NCBI GenBank assembly: GCA_900771995.1
Contig: CAAGQC010000078.1
Coordinates: forward strand, 6,560-70,559
Direction of reading: 5' to 3'
Source: Lachnospiraceae bacterium
GTDB taxonomy: Bacteria; Bacillota; Clostridia; Lachnospirales; Lachnospiraceae
DNA length: 64,000 nt
A program made the position numbers and the translations under genes. Below the pieces are notes generated by a model. That model did not search any database, was not told where the DNA came from, and worked only from the letters and a program-made list of their open reading frames with translations. Shown here one piece after another: positions 21,707-31,702 of the stretch. Numbering within the stretch: the stretch's first letter is position 1; each line of letters opens with the position of its first letter.

Positions 21707-23440
21707 ATGAAGAAGAATACTCTTCACAAGGTAATGGCAACAGCACTGGTTGGTGCTATGGCTATGAGCACGCTGACCGGATGCGGCAGCAACGCTGACA
21801 CAAACGCAAATGCAGATGCCGGAACAAAGGAGTCTGTAGCAGAGAGCTCCGCAGCAACAGGCACAGATGCAGGAACTTCCACTGCAGTAGCAGGTATTGA
21901 CGGATGGGAGCCTTTTGCAAGCAATGTAACTTTACAGATTCCCGTATACGATCGTGGTTCTTCCGGAAACGGATGCTCCGATGTAGAGAACAACTACTGG
22001 ACCAACTGGGTACAGGAGAACTTCGGTGACAAGTACAACATCACTGTAGAATATGTAGGAATTACCCGTAGCGACGTTATGACCGATTACGCTATGCTGG
22101 CAGCAAGCCAGAGCCTTCCTACCATCTGTATGGAATATGACTATGATAAGCTGGCAAGCTGGCAGGCAGACGGCTATCTGCAGACCTACGATGTAGAAGA
22201 GTTCAAGCAGATCGCTCCTACCTACTGGGAGACCATGGTAGAGCACGGCAACGATGCTTACACCAAGCTGGATGACGAAGATTATCTGGTACTTGGCTAC
22301 AGACCTTACGGTAACACCACTTATACCTGGTGTACCTTCTATCGTCAGGACTGGCTGGAGGAGGCAGGCTTCTCTGAGTATCCTACAGGCGACAATACCA
22401 AGCTGTTAGAGCTGTATGCGAAACTGGTAGAGAACGGTCACAAGTATCCTTTAAGCGGTAAGAAAGTAAGCGGCGCAGGTATCGACCAGAACTATGGTTA
22501 CAGAGATTATCCTCAGGATGAGACCACATGGGCAACCACCGGTGACTACCAGATCCCCGCACTGTCCACCGAGGCTCAGAAGAGATTCTTAAAATGGGAA
22601 AACGAACTGTACAACGACGGTTACTACAATCCTGAGTACTATTTGAGAGACGCTTCCGAGGCAGAGGCAGACTTCATCAACGGTGAAGCATTTACCTGGA
22701 CCGGATATGTATCTTCCAGCATGAACGTACTGAATTCCTTCTATGAGGCTAACCCCGATGCCAAGCTGGCAATCGCCGTTACTCCTTCCACCTGGACACA
22801 GGATGAGACCTGGGGATCTTCCGCTTCTTACAGACCCGGAACCAACTTCGGTATGATGGTCGGCTTCGCTAACGATGCTACCGAGGATGAAGTAAAGGCA
22901 GCTATGATGTACCTTGAGTGGCTGAACCAGCCCGAGAACCTGTTCACCATGCAGTGGGGTGTCGAAGGCGTGAACTTCAACTATGATGACAACGGCGATC
23001 CCGTAGCAGTAGCAGATCAGACCGGTCTGGCTGAGCAGCAGGGACACAACAACAACGTAGACTACTGGTGTGCAGTAACCGCAGTTAAGACCCTTGGCTC
23101 TATCGAGAAGGACATCAAGGCAATCACCCCTCAGGGCGTTCCTCAGGACTTCTACGATCAGATCCTGGCTAACTACAACGGACAGGTTGCTATCTACGAT
23201 GCAGGCAAGGCTAACTCTGACTGTCTGTTCGCAACCTCTATCGATGCAGTAACCGAGTACAACCAGACTCTGTATGATCTGTATACCGAGTATCGTGATA
23301 AGCTGACCATGTGCCCTAAGGACCAGTTCGATGCTCTGTATGAAGAACTGAGCCAGAAGTATCTGGATGCAGGTTATCAGGAAGTTATCGATGAGAGACA
23401 GGCTGCTCTGGATGCAGGTAACACCACCAGACTTCAGTAA
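21707..23440 (+). CDS. Extracellular solute-binding lipoprotein
   Basis: 577 residues. Lipoprotein signal MATALVGAMAMSTLTGC with lipobox LTGC; the Cys is residue 26, followed by an Asn/Ala/Thr-rich linker. Large family 1-type binding proteins of about 550 residues go with LplB/YtcP permeases. AAGGAGGATTGATTT precedes ATG. It captures the oligosaccharide outside the cell for the two permeases. Codon use is strongly biased to a few codons, suggesting high expression. A GC-rich hairpin at 23473 follows and may limit readthrough. Confidence 0.9.
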   Translation: MKKNTLHKVMATALVGAMAMSTLTGCGSNADTNANADAGTKESVAESSAATGTDAGTSTAVAGIDGWEPFASNVTLQIPVYDRGSSGNGCSDVENNYWTNWVQENFGDKYNITVEYVGITRSDVMTDYAMLAASQSLPTICMEYDYDKLASWQADGYLQTYDVEEFKQIAPTYWETMVEHGNDAYTKLDDEDYLVLGYRPYGNTTYTWCTFYRQDWLEEAGFSEYPTGDNTKLLELYAKLVENGHKYPLSGKKVSGAGIDQNYGYRDYPQDETTWATTGDYQIPALSTEAQKRFLKWENELYNDGYYNPEYYLRDASEAEADFINGEAFTWTGYVSSSMNVLNSFYEANPDAKLAIAVTPSTWTQDETWGSSASYRPGTNFGMMVGFANDATEDEVKAAMMYLEWLNQPENLFTMQWGVEGVNFNYDDNGDPVAVADQTGLAEQQGHNNNVDYWCAVTAVKTLGSIEKDIKAITPQGVPQDFYDQILANYNGQVAIYDAGKANSDCLFATSIDAVTEYNQTLYDLYTEYRDKLTMCPKDQFDALYEELSQKYLDAGYQEVIDERQAALDAGNTTRLQ

Positions 23441-23472
23441 GTCACATTGAAATCATTACAGTAAGCAAATAC

Positions 23473-23501
23473 AGCCCCCAGGCGCAACTGGCTTGGGGGC
23501 T
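23473..23501 (+). terminator. Strong hairpin after the binding protein
   Basis: AGCCCCCA/TGGGGGCT around a 13-nt loop, followed by ATATTA rather than a pure T-run. It may be a partial terminator or an mRNA stabiliser that raises the level of the binding protein over the enzymes. Confidence 0.6.
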
Positions 23502-23607
23502 ATATTAAAAAATGATTGTTTTATGTTCTTTTCCGACGGATTGTTTTATCATAAAAACAGCTGTGGGAAAAGAATATAAAGAGCCGGAAGGCAGAAACGG
23601 AGGAATT

Positions 23608-24660
23608 ATGTTAAAACTGGAATATGATAAGAAAGAAATAGAGGAAGTCATTGATAAGATCGTGAAAAAGACCATGAATATGGATCTTACCTGGGATTGG
23701 CCCTGTGGTGTGGCTTATTACGGAATCAGTGATGCTTACGAGAAAACAGGCAAGAAGGAATATCTGGATCTGTTAAAGGATCGTATCGATGAGCTGATCG
23801 ATCTGGGACTGCCCAAGGTATGGACGGTGAATGCCTGTGCCATGGGACATTGCCTGATCACCTTATATCAGGCTACCGGAGAGCAGCAGTATCACGATAT
23901 CCTTATGAGCAAGATTGCATATCTGAGAAAAGATGCCCTGCGTTTCGGCGATCACGTATTGCAGCATACCGTGTCTGCCAACAACGATTTTCCCGAGCAG
24001 TGCTGGTGTGACACACTGTTCATGGCAGCATTTCTGATGCTGCGTGTGGGCGTAATGGAACACGACGATGAACTGATCGATGATGCCCTGAATCAATATT
24101 ACTGGCATATCAAATATTTACAGAATCCCAGCAGCGGACTCTGGTATCACGGCTATGACAATATTGCCGGAGATCACATGTCCGGAATCTATTGGGGAAG
24201 AGCCAATGCCTGGGCGGCATTTACTATGTCACAGGTGGGAGGCATTCTGCCCCAGTGCTATCTGTATCCCAAGTACATTGATGTGGCCGGCTCTTTAAAT
24301 GAGCAGCTGGCAGCCCTGAAAGTATACCAGACGGAGAACGGACTGTGGAGAACCGTAGTGGATGATCCGGAGTCTTACGAGGAGATCTCCGCATCCGCAG
24401 GAATTGCCGCAGCCATGCTGACCAGAGGCAATCCTTTACATAGCAAATACATCAACAAGTCCATCAAGGGGCTGCTTGCCAATGTAAGTGTCGATGGCAA
24501 GGTGATGAATGTCTCCGGCGGAACCGCTGTCATGAGAGACAAGGAAGGCTACAGAGGAATCCCCAAGGCCTATATCCAGGGATGGGGACAGGGACTGGCA
24601 TTATCATTTTTTGCAACTTTACTGGTATCCGATGAGATCGAGAAGGATGGTGCATTATAA
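23608..24660 (+). CDS. GH105 unsaturated rhamnogalacturonyl hydrolase
   Basis: 350 residues from ATG 23608 (CGGAGGAATT before it). (alpha/alpha)6-barrel family YteR/YesR. The motif CWCDTLFMAAFL carries the likely catalytic Asp135, and SGLWYHGYD and GIYWGRANAW are family blocks. It removes the unsaturated uronic acid that lyases leave at the end of rhamnogalacturonan or related oligosaccharides. No signal peptide, so cytoplasmic. Its stop abuts the next start with no gap. Confidence 0.88.
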   Translation: MLKLEYDKKEIEEVIDKIVKKTMNMDLTWDWPCGVAYYGISDAYEKTGKKEYLDLLKDRIDELIDLGLPKVWTVNACAMGHCLITLYQATGEQQYHDILMSKIAYLRKDALRFGDHVLQHTVSANNDFPEQCWCDTLFMAAFLMLRVGVMEHDDELIDDALNQYYWHIKYLQNPSSGLWYHGYDNIAGDHMSGIYWGRANAWAAFTMSQVGGILPQCYLYPKYIDVAGSLNEQLAALKVYQTENGLWRTVVDDPESYEEISASAGIAAAMLTRGNPLHSKYINKSIKGLLANVSVDGKVMNVSGGTAVMRDKEGYRGIPKAYIQGWGQGLALSFFATLLVSDEIEKDGAL

Positions 24661-26073
24661 ATGTTTCGCAGAAATTTCCTGTTCGGGAGGGACGGAGGAA
24701 CGGCCAATCTGATCGATGTGGGCAGTGGCGACCTCTACCAGCCGGGCAAAGGTTACGGTTTCGTAACAGAAAAAAACAGAAGAGAGCAGGAACTGCTGCA
24801 GATCCGGGAACTGAATTCGTCCTTTTTGCCAATGTACTGGTATAAGGATCAGGATCTGACGTTTCTGAAGGAAGACGAGAACGGCTGCTATCTGAATTCT
24901 GCGGAAGAAGTAGCAGCGCTGGAGAAGCAGTCGAAAGAACCGATGCCGGGATCCCCCAGACGGATCCCCTTGATCTTCAAGGTGGATGTGCCCAGACAGG
25001 GCAATTATAAGATCACTCTGACCATCCGTTCCGAAGAGGAGCTTGGAGAAGTACTGATCTTTACCGGCAGAAGACGCCTTGCTTTTCGCGGAAAAGTGGG
25101 AGCAGGTGAATTTACATATACGATGGCAGCCAATGTCTGCGATATCGTACCTTCGGGGCATTCACAGATCTTTGCGGATAAGACGGTGGACATTGCGGTG
25201 CTGGCAGACAGACCCCGGATCAGCAGTCTCTTGATCGAAGAGATGAACTGTCCCACCATCTATCTGGCAGGAGATTCCACGGTGACGGACCAGCCCGGAG
25301 ATTATCCCTATTATCCCGGTACGTGTTACTGCGGCTGGGGACAGATGCTTCCGGCTTATCTGGATGCAAGGCTGGCAGTGTCGAATCATTCCCACTCGGG
25401 TCTGACCACCGATACCTTCCGCAAGGAAGGACATTATGCGGTGATCGATCAGTACAGCAGACCCGGCGATTATGTGTTCTACCAGTTCGGCCACAATGAC
25501 CAGAAGCTTCCGGAATTGCAGGCGAAGGGCGGGTATCAGGCGAACCTGCAGCGCTATATCAAGGAGAATCAGGCCAGAGGCGTCTATCCTGTACTGGTGA
25601 CTCCCATTGCGAGAAATACTTGGAGACTGCGGGATCAGACCTATCTGGATCTGTTGGAAGAATTCGCGGAGGTGTGTCTGGAACTGGGCGAACAGTATAA
25701 GATCCCCGTTCTGGATCTTCATGCCCACAGCAAGAAATATGTACTGGAAAAGGGATTACAGGATGCCAAACCCATCTTTTTCCCGGGAGATTATACCCAT
25801 ACCAATGATTTTGGTGCCTACCAGATGGCCGGTTATGTGGCGGAGGAGATCCGGGAGAAATGTACGGGCCATGCAGAGAGGGCTTACGCTTATCTGGCAG
25901 AGTGCGTGACGGAGGGTTTCGGTGCATGGGAGCCGGCAGGACAGATAAAAGTGCCGAAGAAACCGGAAATCTACAAGGATATTCCGGATCCTGCGGGAAA
26001 TCAGGTGCTGTTGTCTGAGGCAGAGCAGCTGGAACGTGTGGTAAGGCTGTGTCTGAAGGAAGAACTTCTGTAA
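24661..26073 (+). CDS. SGNH esterase, rhamnogalacturonan acetylesterase-like (CE12)
   Basis: 470 residues. The N-terminal 190 residues are beta-rich and probably bind sugar. The SGNH hydrolase has block I AGDSTVTD (Ser206), block III FGHNDQK (about 280), and block V DYTHTND (Asp377, His380). This is the CE12 plan of enzymes that take acetyl groups from rhamnogalacturonan. No signal peptide, so it acts on imported oligosaccharides. ATG directly follows the GH105 stop, implying coupled translation. Confidence 0.8.
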   Translation: MFRRNFLFGRDGGTANLIDVGSGDLYQPGKGYGFVTEKNRREQELLQIRELNSSFLPMYWYKDQDLTFLKEDENGCYLNSAEEVAALEKQSKEPMPGSPRRIPLIFKVDVPRQGNYKITLTIRSEEELGEVLIFTGRRRLAFRGKVGAGEFTYTMAANVCDIVPSGHSQIFADKTVDIAVLADRPRISSLLIEEMNCPTIYLAGDSTVTDQPGDYPYYPGTCYCGWGQMLPAYLDARLAVSNHSHSGLTTDTFRKEGHYAVIDQYSRPGDYVFYQFGHNDQKLPELQAKGGYQANLQRYIKENQARGVYPVLVTPIARNTWRLRDQTYLDLLEEFAEVCLELGEQYKIPVLDLHAHSKKYVLEKGLQDAKPIFFPGDYTHTNDFGAYQMAGYVAEEIREKCTGHAERAYAYLAECVTEGFGAWEPAGQIKVPKKPEIYKDIPDPAGNQVLLSEAEQLERVVRLCLKEELL

Positions 26074-26215
26074 ACGGGAACAACCAATCCCGGAGCATCC
26101 GGACGGACAGCAATGCAATGGCAGGGAAACGGCCGAAAAAAGTAAGAAAATAAGAATGAACTGGAAATAAGTAAGAATAAGTTAGAATAAGCAAGAATAT
26201 GAGGAGGAACTCAGA

Positions 26216-28366
26216 ATGGGAAAAGGTGGTTTTACCTTACCGGGAGAATCGGGATATGAAGAACTGACCTTGAAGATGGCGGAGAAGTGGGGCGCGGATG
26301 TGATCCGCGACAGTGACGGCACTGTACTTTCCGATGAGATCACCCATGCCGGCTACGGCATCTATTCCACCATCTGTATCATCAGAGATCATAATGCCTG
26401 GGCAAAGGAGAATCAGGACAAATTACAGCAGACCTTCCTGTGTACACCTCCTCAGGTGGCAGAGACTGATACGGTGGCCATCGGACTGATGGACAGCTTT
26501 TTTGCGGAGCAGTTACGGATCAATGACAGTGCGGAAAGCCTGGAATATTGGGAAGTATACGACAGAACAATCAACCGTAAGATCGACAATGCGAACTGGA
26601 GCTATGACAAAGAGAAGGGAAGTGTGACCCTGTGCGGCATCATTCCTTTTCATAAGTATACGGTGAGCTTCTTAGCCTATCGTATCTGGGAAGAGATCTC
26701 CATGTACAATCATACCACGAACCATTGGGACAAAGAGCATCTGATGCAGATTGATCCCAGATATCCCGAGACCCAGGAATATCTGCTGGGATGGATGAAG
26801 AACTGGTGTGAGACCCATCCGGATACCACGGTGGTACGTTTTACTTCCATGTTCTATAATTTCGTATGGATCTGGGGAAGCAGCGAGCGGAACCGGAATC
26901 TGTTCTCCGACTGGGGCTCTTATGATTTCACCGTGAGTGTTCCGGCCTTACAGGAATTCGAGAAACAGTACGGCTACCGCATGTTGGCAGAGGATTTCAT
27001 CAATAAGGGACAGCTGCATGTGACACATATGCCCGGCAATGCGAAAAAAGCGGACTGGATGGCATTTATCAATGATTTCGTCATTTCCTTCGGTAAGAAG
27101 CTGATCGATATGGTGCATGCCTACGGCAAAAAGGCATATGTGTTCTACGATGACAGCTGGGTTGGCGTAGAGCCTTACAATGGAAGATTTCAGGAGTTTG
27201 GCTTTGACGGACTGATCAAATGTGTCTTCTCCGGTTACGAAGCGAGACTGTGCGCAGGCGTGGATGTGCCCGTGCATGAGCTGCGCCTGCATCCGTATCT
27301 GTTCCCTGTGGGACTGGGCGGAGCACCGACCTTTATGGAGGGTGGAGATCCTACCCTGGATGCGAAAAAATACTGGAACAGTGTGCGCCGTGCACTTCTG
27401 CGTGCGAAGATCGACAGGATCGGGCTGGGCGGATATCTTCATCTGGTGGAGGATTTTCCCGACTTCTGTGATTATATTGAAAAAGTGGCAGACGAATTCC
27501 GTCTGATCCGCAGCTTCCACGATGCAGGAGAACCTTACCGGATCAAGACCCGTGTAGCAGTGCTGCATTCCTGGGGTGCCCTTCGTTCCTGGACGTTATC
27601 CGGACATTTCCATGAGACTTATATGCATGACCTGATCCATATAAACGAAGCCCTGTCCGGACTTCCCGTGGATGTGAAATTTATCTCCTTCGAGGATGTA
27701 AAAAATGGTATACTGAAGGATGTAGATGTCGTGATCAATGCAGGCAGAGACGGAAGCGCCTGGAGCGGCGGGGATGCCTGGAAGGATGAAGAGCTTGTCA
27801 CTGAACTTACGAAGTGGGTATACGAGGGCGGCTGTTTCATTGGTGTGAACGAACCTTCCGCAGTAGAAGGATACGATACTTATTTCCGTATGGCACATGT
27901 GCTGGGAATCGATGAGGATACCGGTGCAAGAGTATGTCATGGCAAGTGGACATTCGAGGCAGAAGATCCGGAGCATCTGATCCCGGAGGGAGCAGGCGTG
28001 GAAGCGAAGGAGAACCGGTATCTGACGGATGGTAAGGCACAGGTGCTTCTGGCAGACGGTGAGAAGCCACTGATTACATTAAATCATTTTGGTAAGGGAC
28101 TGGGAATCTATCTGTCTTCTTTCCAGATAAATCTGTGGAATACCAGAATGCTGTACCAGTTGATCCGCTATGCCGGCGGAGAAGGTACTTCCGGCAATTA
28201 TATGACAGATAATCTGTATACGGAATGTGCTTATTATCCGGAGAGTAAAAAGCTGGTTGTCATCAATAACAGTGACACCGGACAGACCACCACGATCCCC
28301 ACGGAAGCGGGCGAATGCACAGTGACCGTTGCACCTTATGACACTACCTTCGTGGAGATCGGGTAA
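26216..28366 (+). CDS. GH112 phosphorylase, galactosyl-rhamnose type likely
   Basis: 716 residues, the normal length of GH112. It begins GKGGFTLPGESGYEELTLKMAEKWGADVIRDSDGT, the typical opening. VFYDDSWVGVEPY and FDGLIKCVFSGYEARLCAGV are inner blocks. GH112 enzymes split beta-galactosides with phosphate, giving galactose 1-phosphate. Members use lacto-N-biose, galacto-N-biose or galactosyl-beta-1,4-rhamnose. In a pectin operon the last is the best guess, because it would process rhamnogalacturonan-I galactan stubs. Substrate is inference. Short AATAAG-type repeats fill the 140 bp before it. Confidence 0.85.
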   Translation: MGKGGFTLPGESGYEELTLKMAEKWGADVIRDSDGTVLSDEITHAGYGIYSTICIIRDHNAWAKENQDKLQQTFLCTPPQVAETDTVAIGLMDSFFAEQLRINDSAESLEYWEVYDRTINRKIDNANWSYDKEKGSVTLCGIIPFHKYTVSFLAYRIWEEISMYNHTTNHWDKEHLMQIDPRYPETQEYLLGWMKNWCETHPDTTVVRFTSMFYNFVWIWGSSERNRNLFSDWGSYDFTVSVPALQEFEKQYGYRMLAEDFINKGQLHVTHMPGNAKKADWMAFINDFVISFGKKLIDMVHAYGKKAYVFYDDSWVGVEPYNGRFQEFGFDGLIKCVFSGYEARLCAGVDVPVHELRLHPYLFPVGLGGAPTFMEGGDPTLDAKKYWNSVRRALLRAKIDRIGLGGYLHLVEDFPDFCDYIEKVADEFRLIRSFHDAGEPYRIKTRVAVLHSWGALRSWTLSGHFHETYMHDLIHINEALSGLPVDVKFISFEDVKNGILKDVDVVINAGRDGSAWSGGDAWKDEELVTELTKWVYEGGCFIGVNEPSAVEGYDTYFRMAHVLGIDEDTGARVCHGKWTFEAEDPEHLIPEGAGVEAKENRYLTDGKAQVLLADGEKPLITLNHFGKGLGIYLSSFQINLWNTRMLYQLIRYAGGEGTSGNYMTDNLYTECAYYPESKKLVVINNSDTGQTTTIPTEAGECTVTVAPYDTTFVEIG

Positions 28367-28438
28367 CCGGTCCTTACGATCAGGTTCGAAAATCCTGTGT
28401 CCGCTTCTTAGGAGAGCGGAGCGCAAAGGAGACGGAGA

Positions 28439-29749
28439 ATGGATAACGAGGAAGTAAGACAGACAGAATATTTTCCCGACGGAACCCCTATAGACGACTG
28501 GTTCTATGAGACGAAGATCCCGGAACTTTCCGAACTTGGAAAACAATATGTTCTGACGGAGTACGGGATCTGGGATGACGGGAAAATCTATACAAAAGAG
28601 ATCCAGAAGGTCATTGATCTGGCGGCGGAAGAGGGCGGCGGTGTCCTGGTGGTACCGCCGGGAACCTATCTGACGGGTTCCCTCTATTTCAAACAGGGAG
28701 TAAATCTTTATGTTTCCGCCGGAGCGACGTTAAAGGGCAGCAACGATATCTCGGATTATGATCTGACCGAGACCCGGATCGAAGGAGAGACCTGTCTTTA
28801 TTATGCAGCGCTGATCAATGCGGACGGCATAGACGGTTTCACCATGTGCGGTCCCGGCACCATCGACGGCAACGGCTTCAGAGCCTGGAGAGCCTGCTGG
28901 CTTCGCTGGAAATGGGGAGGCGGCGGAAACAAGGAGGAACAGAGACCACGTCTGGTTTATCTGTCCAACTGTAAAAACGTCCGGATCGCCGGACTGAATT
29001 TGCAGAATTCCCATTTCTGGACCACACATATTTATAAATGCGATCATGTAAAATACTTAAACTGCCGAATCTATTCTCCGGCAGGACCGGTTCCCGCACC
29101 CAGTACGGATGCCATTGACATCGATGTCTGTACGGATGTGCTGGTGAAGGGCTGCTATATGGAAGTCAACGATGATTCCGTGGTATTGAAGGGCGGCAAG
29201 GGTCCTTGGGCGGATACCCAGCCGGAGAACGGCACCAATGAGCGGATCCTGGTGGAGGACTGTGTCTACGGCTTCTGCCACGGGTGTCTCACCTGTGGTT
29301 CGGAATCGGTACATAACCGGAACATTATCATGCGCAGAATTAAGATCAAAGGCGCGGCAAGACTGTTATGGCTGAAAATGCGGCCGGACACCCCGCAGCG
29401 CTACGAATACATTACGGTGGAGCAGATCGAGGGCCGGGTAAAGGAATTCCTCAAGATTTATCCTTGGACCCAGTTTTTTGACCTGAAGGACAGAAAGGAC
29501 AGACCGCTGTCCTATGCCGATCATATCACTTTGCGGGACTGTGATTGTGTCTGCGATACCTTTTTTGATGTGATAGCGGATGAGGAACAGTATCTTCTGA
29601 CGGATTTTACCTTAAAAGATCTGCGGATCCGGGCAAGAGTGGATAACTTCTCGGAAGATAAGCTAAGAAGTGTAAGATATGAAAACGTACAGGTGGAAGA
29701 GAGCACGGAGCCTGCGGAAAGCTGGCATGAAGTGAAGGGCTTCCAGTGA
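28439..29749 (+). CDS. GH28 polygalacturonase-type hydrolase
   Basis: 436 residues with a right-handed beta-helix pattern. GH28 marks are the N-terminal GVLVVPPGTYLTGSLYFKQGVNLYV, NSHFWTTHIYKC, a DAIDIDVC block (Asp pair, about 223-230), a DDSVVLKGGKG block (about 243-252), and GHG-like FCHGCLTCGSE. These enzymes hydrolyse galacturonic-acid linkages in pectin. There is no signal peptide, so it probably trims imported oligosaccharides. GCAAAGGAGACGGAGA precedes ATG. Confidence 0.85.
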   Translation: MDNEEVRQTEYFPDGTPIDDWFYETKIPELSELGKQYVLTEYGIWDDGKIYTKEIQKVIDLAAEEGGGVLVVPPGTYLTGSLYFKQGVNLYVSAGATLKGSNDISDYDLTETRIEGETCLYYAALINADGIDGFTMCGPGTIDGNGFRAWRACWLRWKWGGGGNKEEQRPRLVYLSNCKNVRIAGLNLQNSHFWTTHIYKCDHVKYLNCRIYSPAGPVPAPSTDAIDIDVCTDVLVKGCYMEVNDDSVVLKGGKGPWADTQPENGTNERILVEDCVYGFCHGCLTCGSESVHNRNIIMRRIKIKGAARLLWLKMRPDTPQRYEYITVEQIEGRVKEFLKIYPWTQFFDLKDRKDRPLSYADHITLRDCDCVCDTFFDVIADEEQYLLTDFTLKDLRIRARVDNFSEDKLRSVRYENVQVEESTEPAESWHEVKGFQ

Positions 29750-29806
29750 CATATTTTACGGAAAAAGCCACAGCGGCAGCAGCGACAGGCCGCGGAAAGG
29801 ATCAAT

Positions 29807-31315
29807 ATGGCAAAGCTGTATATTAACGAAAAAAATAAAAAGGGACATATCAATCCGGAACTTTACGGTAACTTCTCCGAGCATCTGGGCAGATGTATCT
29901 ATGAGGGACTGTATGTAGGAGAGGATTCCGAGATCCCCAATACCAAAGGTATGCGTAATGATGTGGTAGCAGCGCTTAAGGAGATGAAACTTCCGGTATT
30001 GCGTTGGCCTGGCGGATGTTTCGCGGACGAGTACCACTGGAAGGACGGCATCGGCCCGAAGGAGAACCGCAAGAAGATGATCAACACCCACTGGGGTGGT
30101 GTGACGGAGGACAACAGCTTTGGTACCCATGAGTTCTTCGAACTGTGTGAGCAGATCGGCTGTAAGACCTACATCAACGGCAATGTGGGCAGCGGCACTG
30201 TACAGGAGATGTCCGAGTGGGTGGAGTATATGACCTTTGACGGCGTATCCCCCATGGCGGATCTGCGCCGGAAAAACGGCAGAGAAAAAGCCTGGAAGGT
30301 GGATTACTTCGGTGTCGGCAACGAGAACTGGGGATGCGGCGGCAATATGACTCCGTCCTATTACGGCAATCTGTACCGCAGATACCAGACCTATGTGAGA
30401 AATTATGATCCCAAGCAGCCCATTTTCAAGGTATGCTGCGGTCCCAATGCCGGAGATACCTACTGGACGGAAGAGGTATTGAAGACCTGTTTTGAGAATG
30501 CACCGGAATGGCTGCACGGCTTTATGGACGGACTTTCCCTGCATTATTACACGCTGCCGGAGGATGACTGGTCCCACAAGGGAAGCGCACTGGATTTCGA
30601 TGATGCGGCATGGTACAAGACTCTGGCCAAAGCGTTCAAGTTGGATGAACTCATCGGAAAGCATTCCACGATCATGGATAAATACGATCCTGAGAAGAAG
30701 ATCGGCCTGATCTGTGACGAGTGGGGCACCTGGTACGATGTGGAACCCGGTACCAATCCCGGATTTTTATACCAGCAGAGCACCATGCGGGATGCTCTGG
30801 TGGCCGGACTTTCCTTAAATATCTTCAACAAGCATTGTGACCGTGTGAAGATGGCGAACATCGCACAGCTTATCAATGTACTGCAGGCAGTGATCCTGAC
30901 CGAGGGACCGAAGATGCTGCGGACTCCGACCTACCATGTATTCCATATGTACAAATACCATCAGGATGCGGATCTGGTGGAGAGCTACATCGATGGTGTG
31001 GATCAGATCGGGGAGGACGAAAAGTTCAAGGTTCCCCATTTGCAGGAATCCGCTTCCGTGGACAAAGATGGCGTGGTGACCATTACCCTGAATAATCTGT
31101 CCATTGACCGGGCGGAGGAAGTGGAGATCGCTTTCGCAGAGTGCGATCCGAAGCAGGTGAGCGCAGCGATCCTGACCAATGACATGCATGCTTACAATAC
31201 CTTTGAGGATCCCGACAAGGTACACGAAGAAGTATTTACGGAGTATAAGATCGCGGACGGCAGGATCACCTTCACCATGCCGGCATCCAGCGTTGTAATG
31301 TTCCGGGTAAAATAA
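29807..31315 (+). CDS. GH51 alpha-L-arabinofuranosidase
   Basis: 502 residues, full length. Catalytic acid/base Glu173 lies in GVGNENWGCGG and nucleophile Glu305 in LICDEWGTWY. The N-terminus (INPELYGNFSEHLGRCIYEGLYVG) is a GH51 signature. It releases arabinose from arabinan or arabinogalactan side chains. No signal peptide. GGAAAGGATCAAT precedes ATG. It is the last enzyme of the operon that begins at 19723. Confidence 0.93.
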   Translation: MAKLYINEKNKKGHINPELYGNFSEHLGRCIYEGLYVGEDSEIPNTKGMRNDVVAALKEMKLPVLRWPGGCFADEYHWKDGIGPKENRKKMINTHWGGVTEDNSFGTHEFFELCEQIGCKTYINGNVGSGTVQEMSEWVEYMTFDGVSPMADLRRKNGREKAWKVDYFGVGNENWGCGGNMTPSYYGNLYRRYQTYVRNYDPKQPIFKVCCGPNAGDTYWTEEVLKTCFENAPEWLHGFMDGLSLHYYTLPEDDWSHKGSALDFDDAAWYKTLAKAFKLDELIGKHSTIMDKYDPEKKIGLICDEWGTWYDVEPGTNPGFLYQQSTMRDALVAGLSLNIFNKHCDRVKMANIAQLINVLQAVILTEGPKMLRTPTYHVFHMYKYHQDADLVESYIDGVDQIGEDEKFKVPHLQESASVDKDGVVTITLNNLSIDRAEEVEIAFAECDPKQVSAAILTNDMHAYNTFEDPDKVHEEVFTEYKIADGRITFTMPASSVVMFRVK

Positions 31316-31326
31316 TCACCGGCGAT

Positions 31327-31620
31327 ATGAATAGTATGGAAGAAAAAGAAACAACAGAAACCATAGAATTAAAACAAAAATATCCCTGTCGAAAATGTCT
31401 CCTGCGGGAAATGGATAAAAATGCCTATATGGAAAATCTGTATGCCTACATAGACAGGATCGAAGCGGATGTGAAAGCAGATAAGGCGGCCTACGAGGAC
31501 CGCCTTGCTGTATGTAAGGAATGTAATTATCTGAATGAGGGCATGTGCGGCGCCTGCGGCTGCTTTGTGGAATTACGGGCAGTGATCGCAAAGAATGTAT
31601 GTCCCTATCTAAAGTGGTAG
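31327..31620 (+). CDS. Small Cys-rich protein, DUF6171-like
   Basis: 97 residues. Cys pairs YPCRKCLLREM (about 20-24), CKECNYL and MCGACGCF (about 68-82) plus a final Cys suggest a zinc-bound fold. This form occurs widely in Lachnospiraceae without known function. It lies 11 bp after the GH51 stop with no clear ribosome site, so it is probably co-transcribed. ATG 31336 could also be the start. Confidence 0.65.
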   Translation: MNSMEEKETTETIELKQKYPCRKCLLREMDKNAYMENLYAYIDRIEADVKADKAAYEDRLAVCKECNYLNEGMCGACGCFVELRAVIAKNVCPYLKW

Positions 31621-31665
31621 GGGCATATCGAATTGTGGCCGTTCTCCCTACAAAATCGAAAAAAT

Positions 31666-31691
31666 CCCCCTCCCTCCCCCTCCCCTCCCCC
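31666..31691. other. C-tract, G-quadruplex potential on minus strand
   Basis: Five runs of three to five C in 26 bp, separated by single T. The minus strand could fold into a G-quadruplex. It lies 130 bp before the exported protein gene at 31823. Confidence 0.5.
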
Positions 31692-31702
31692 TCAGGTGGG
31701 CA

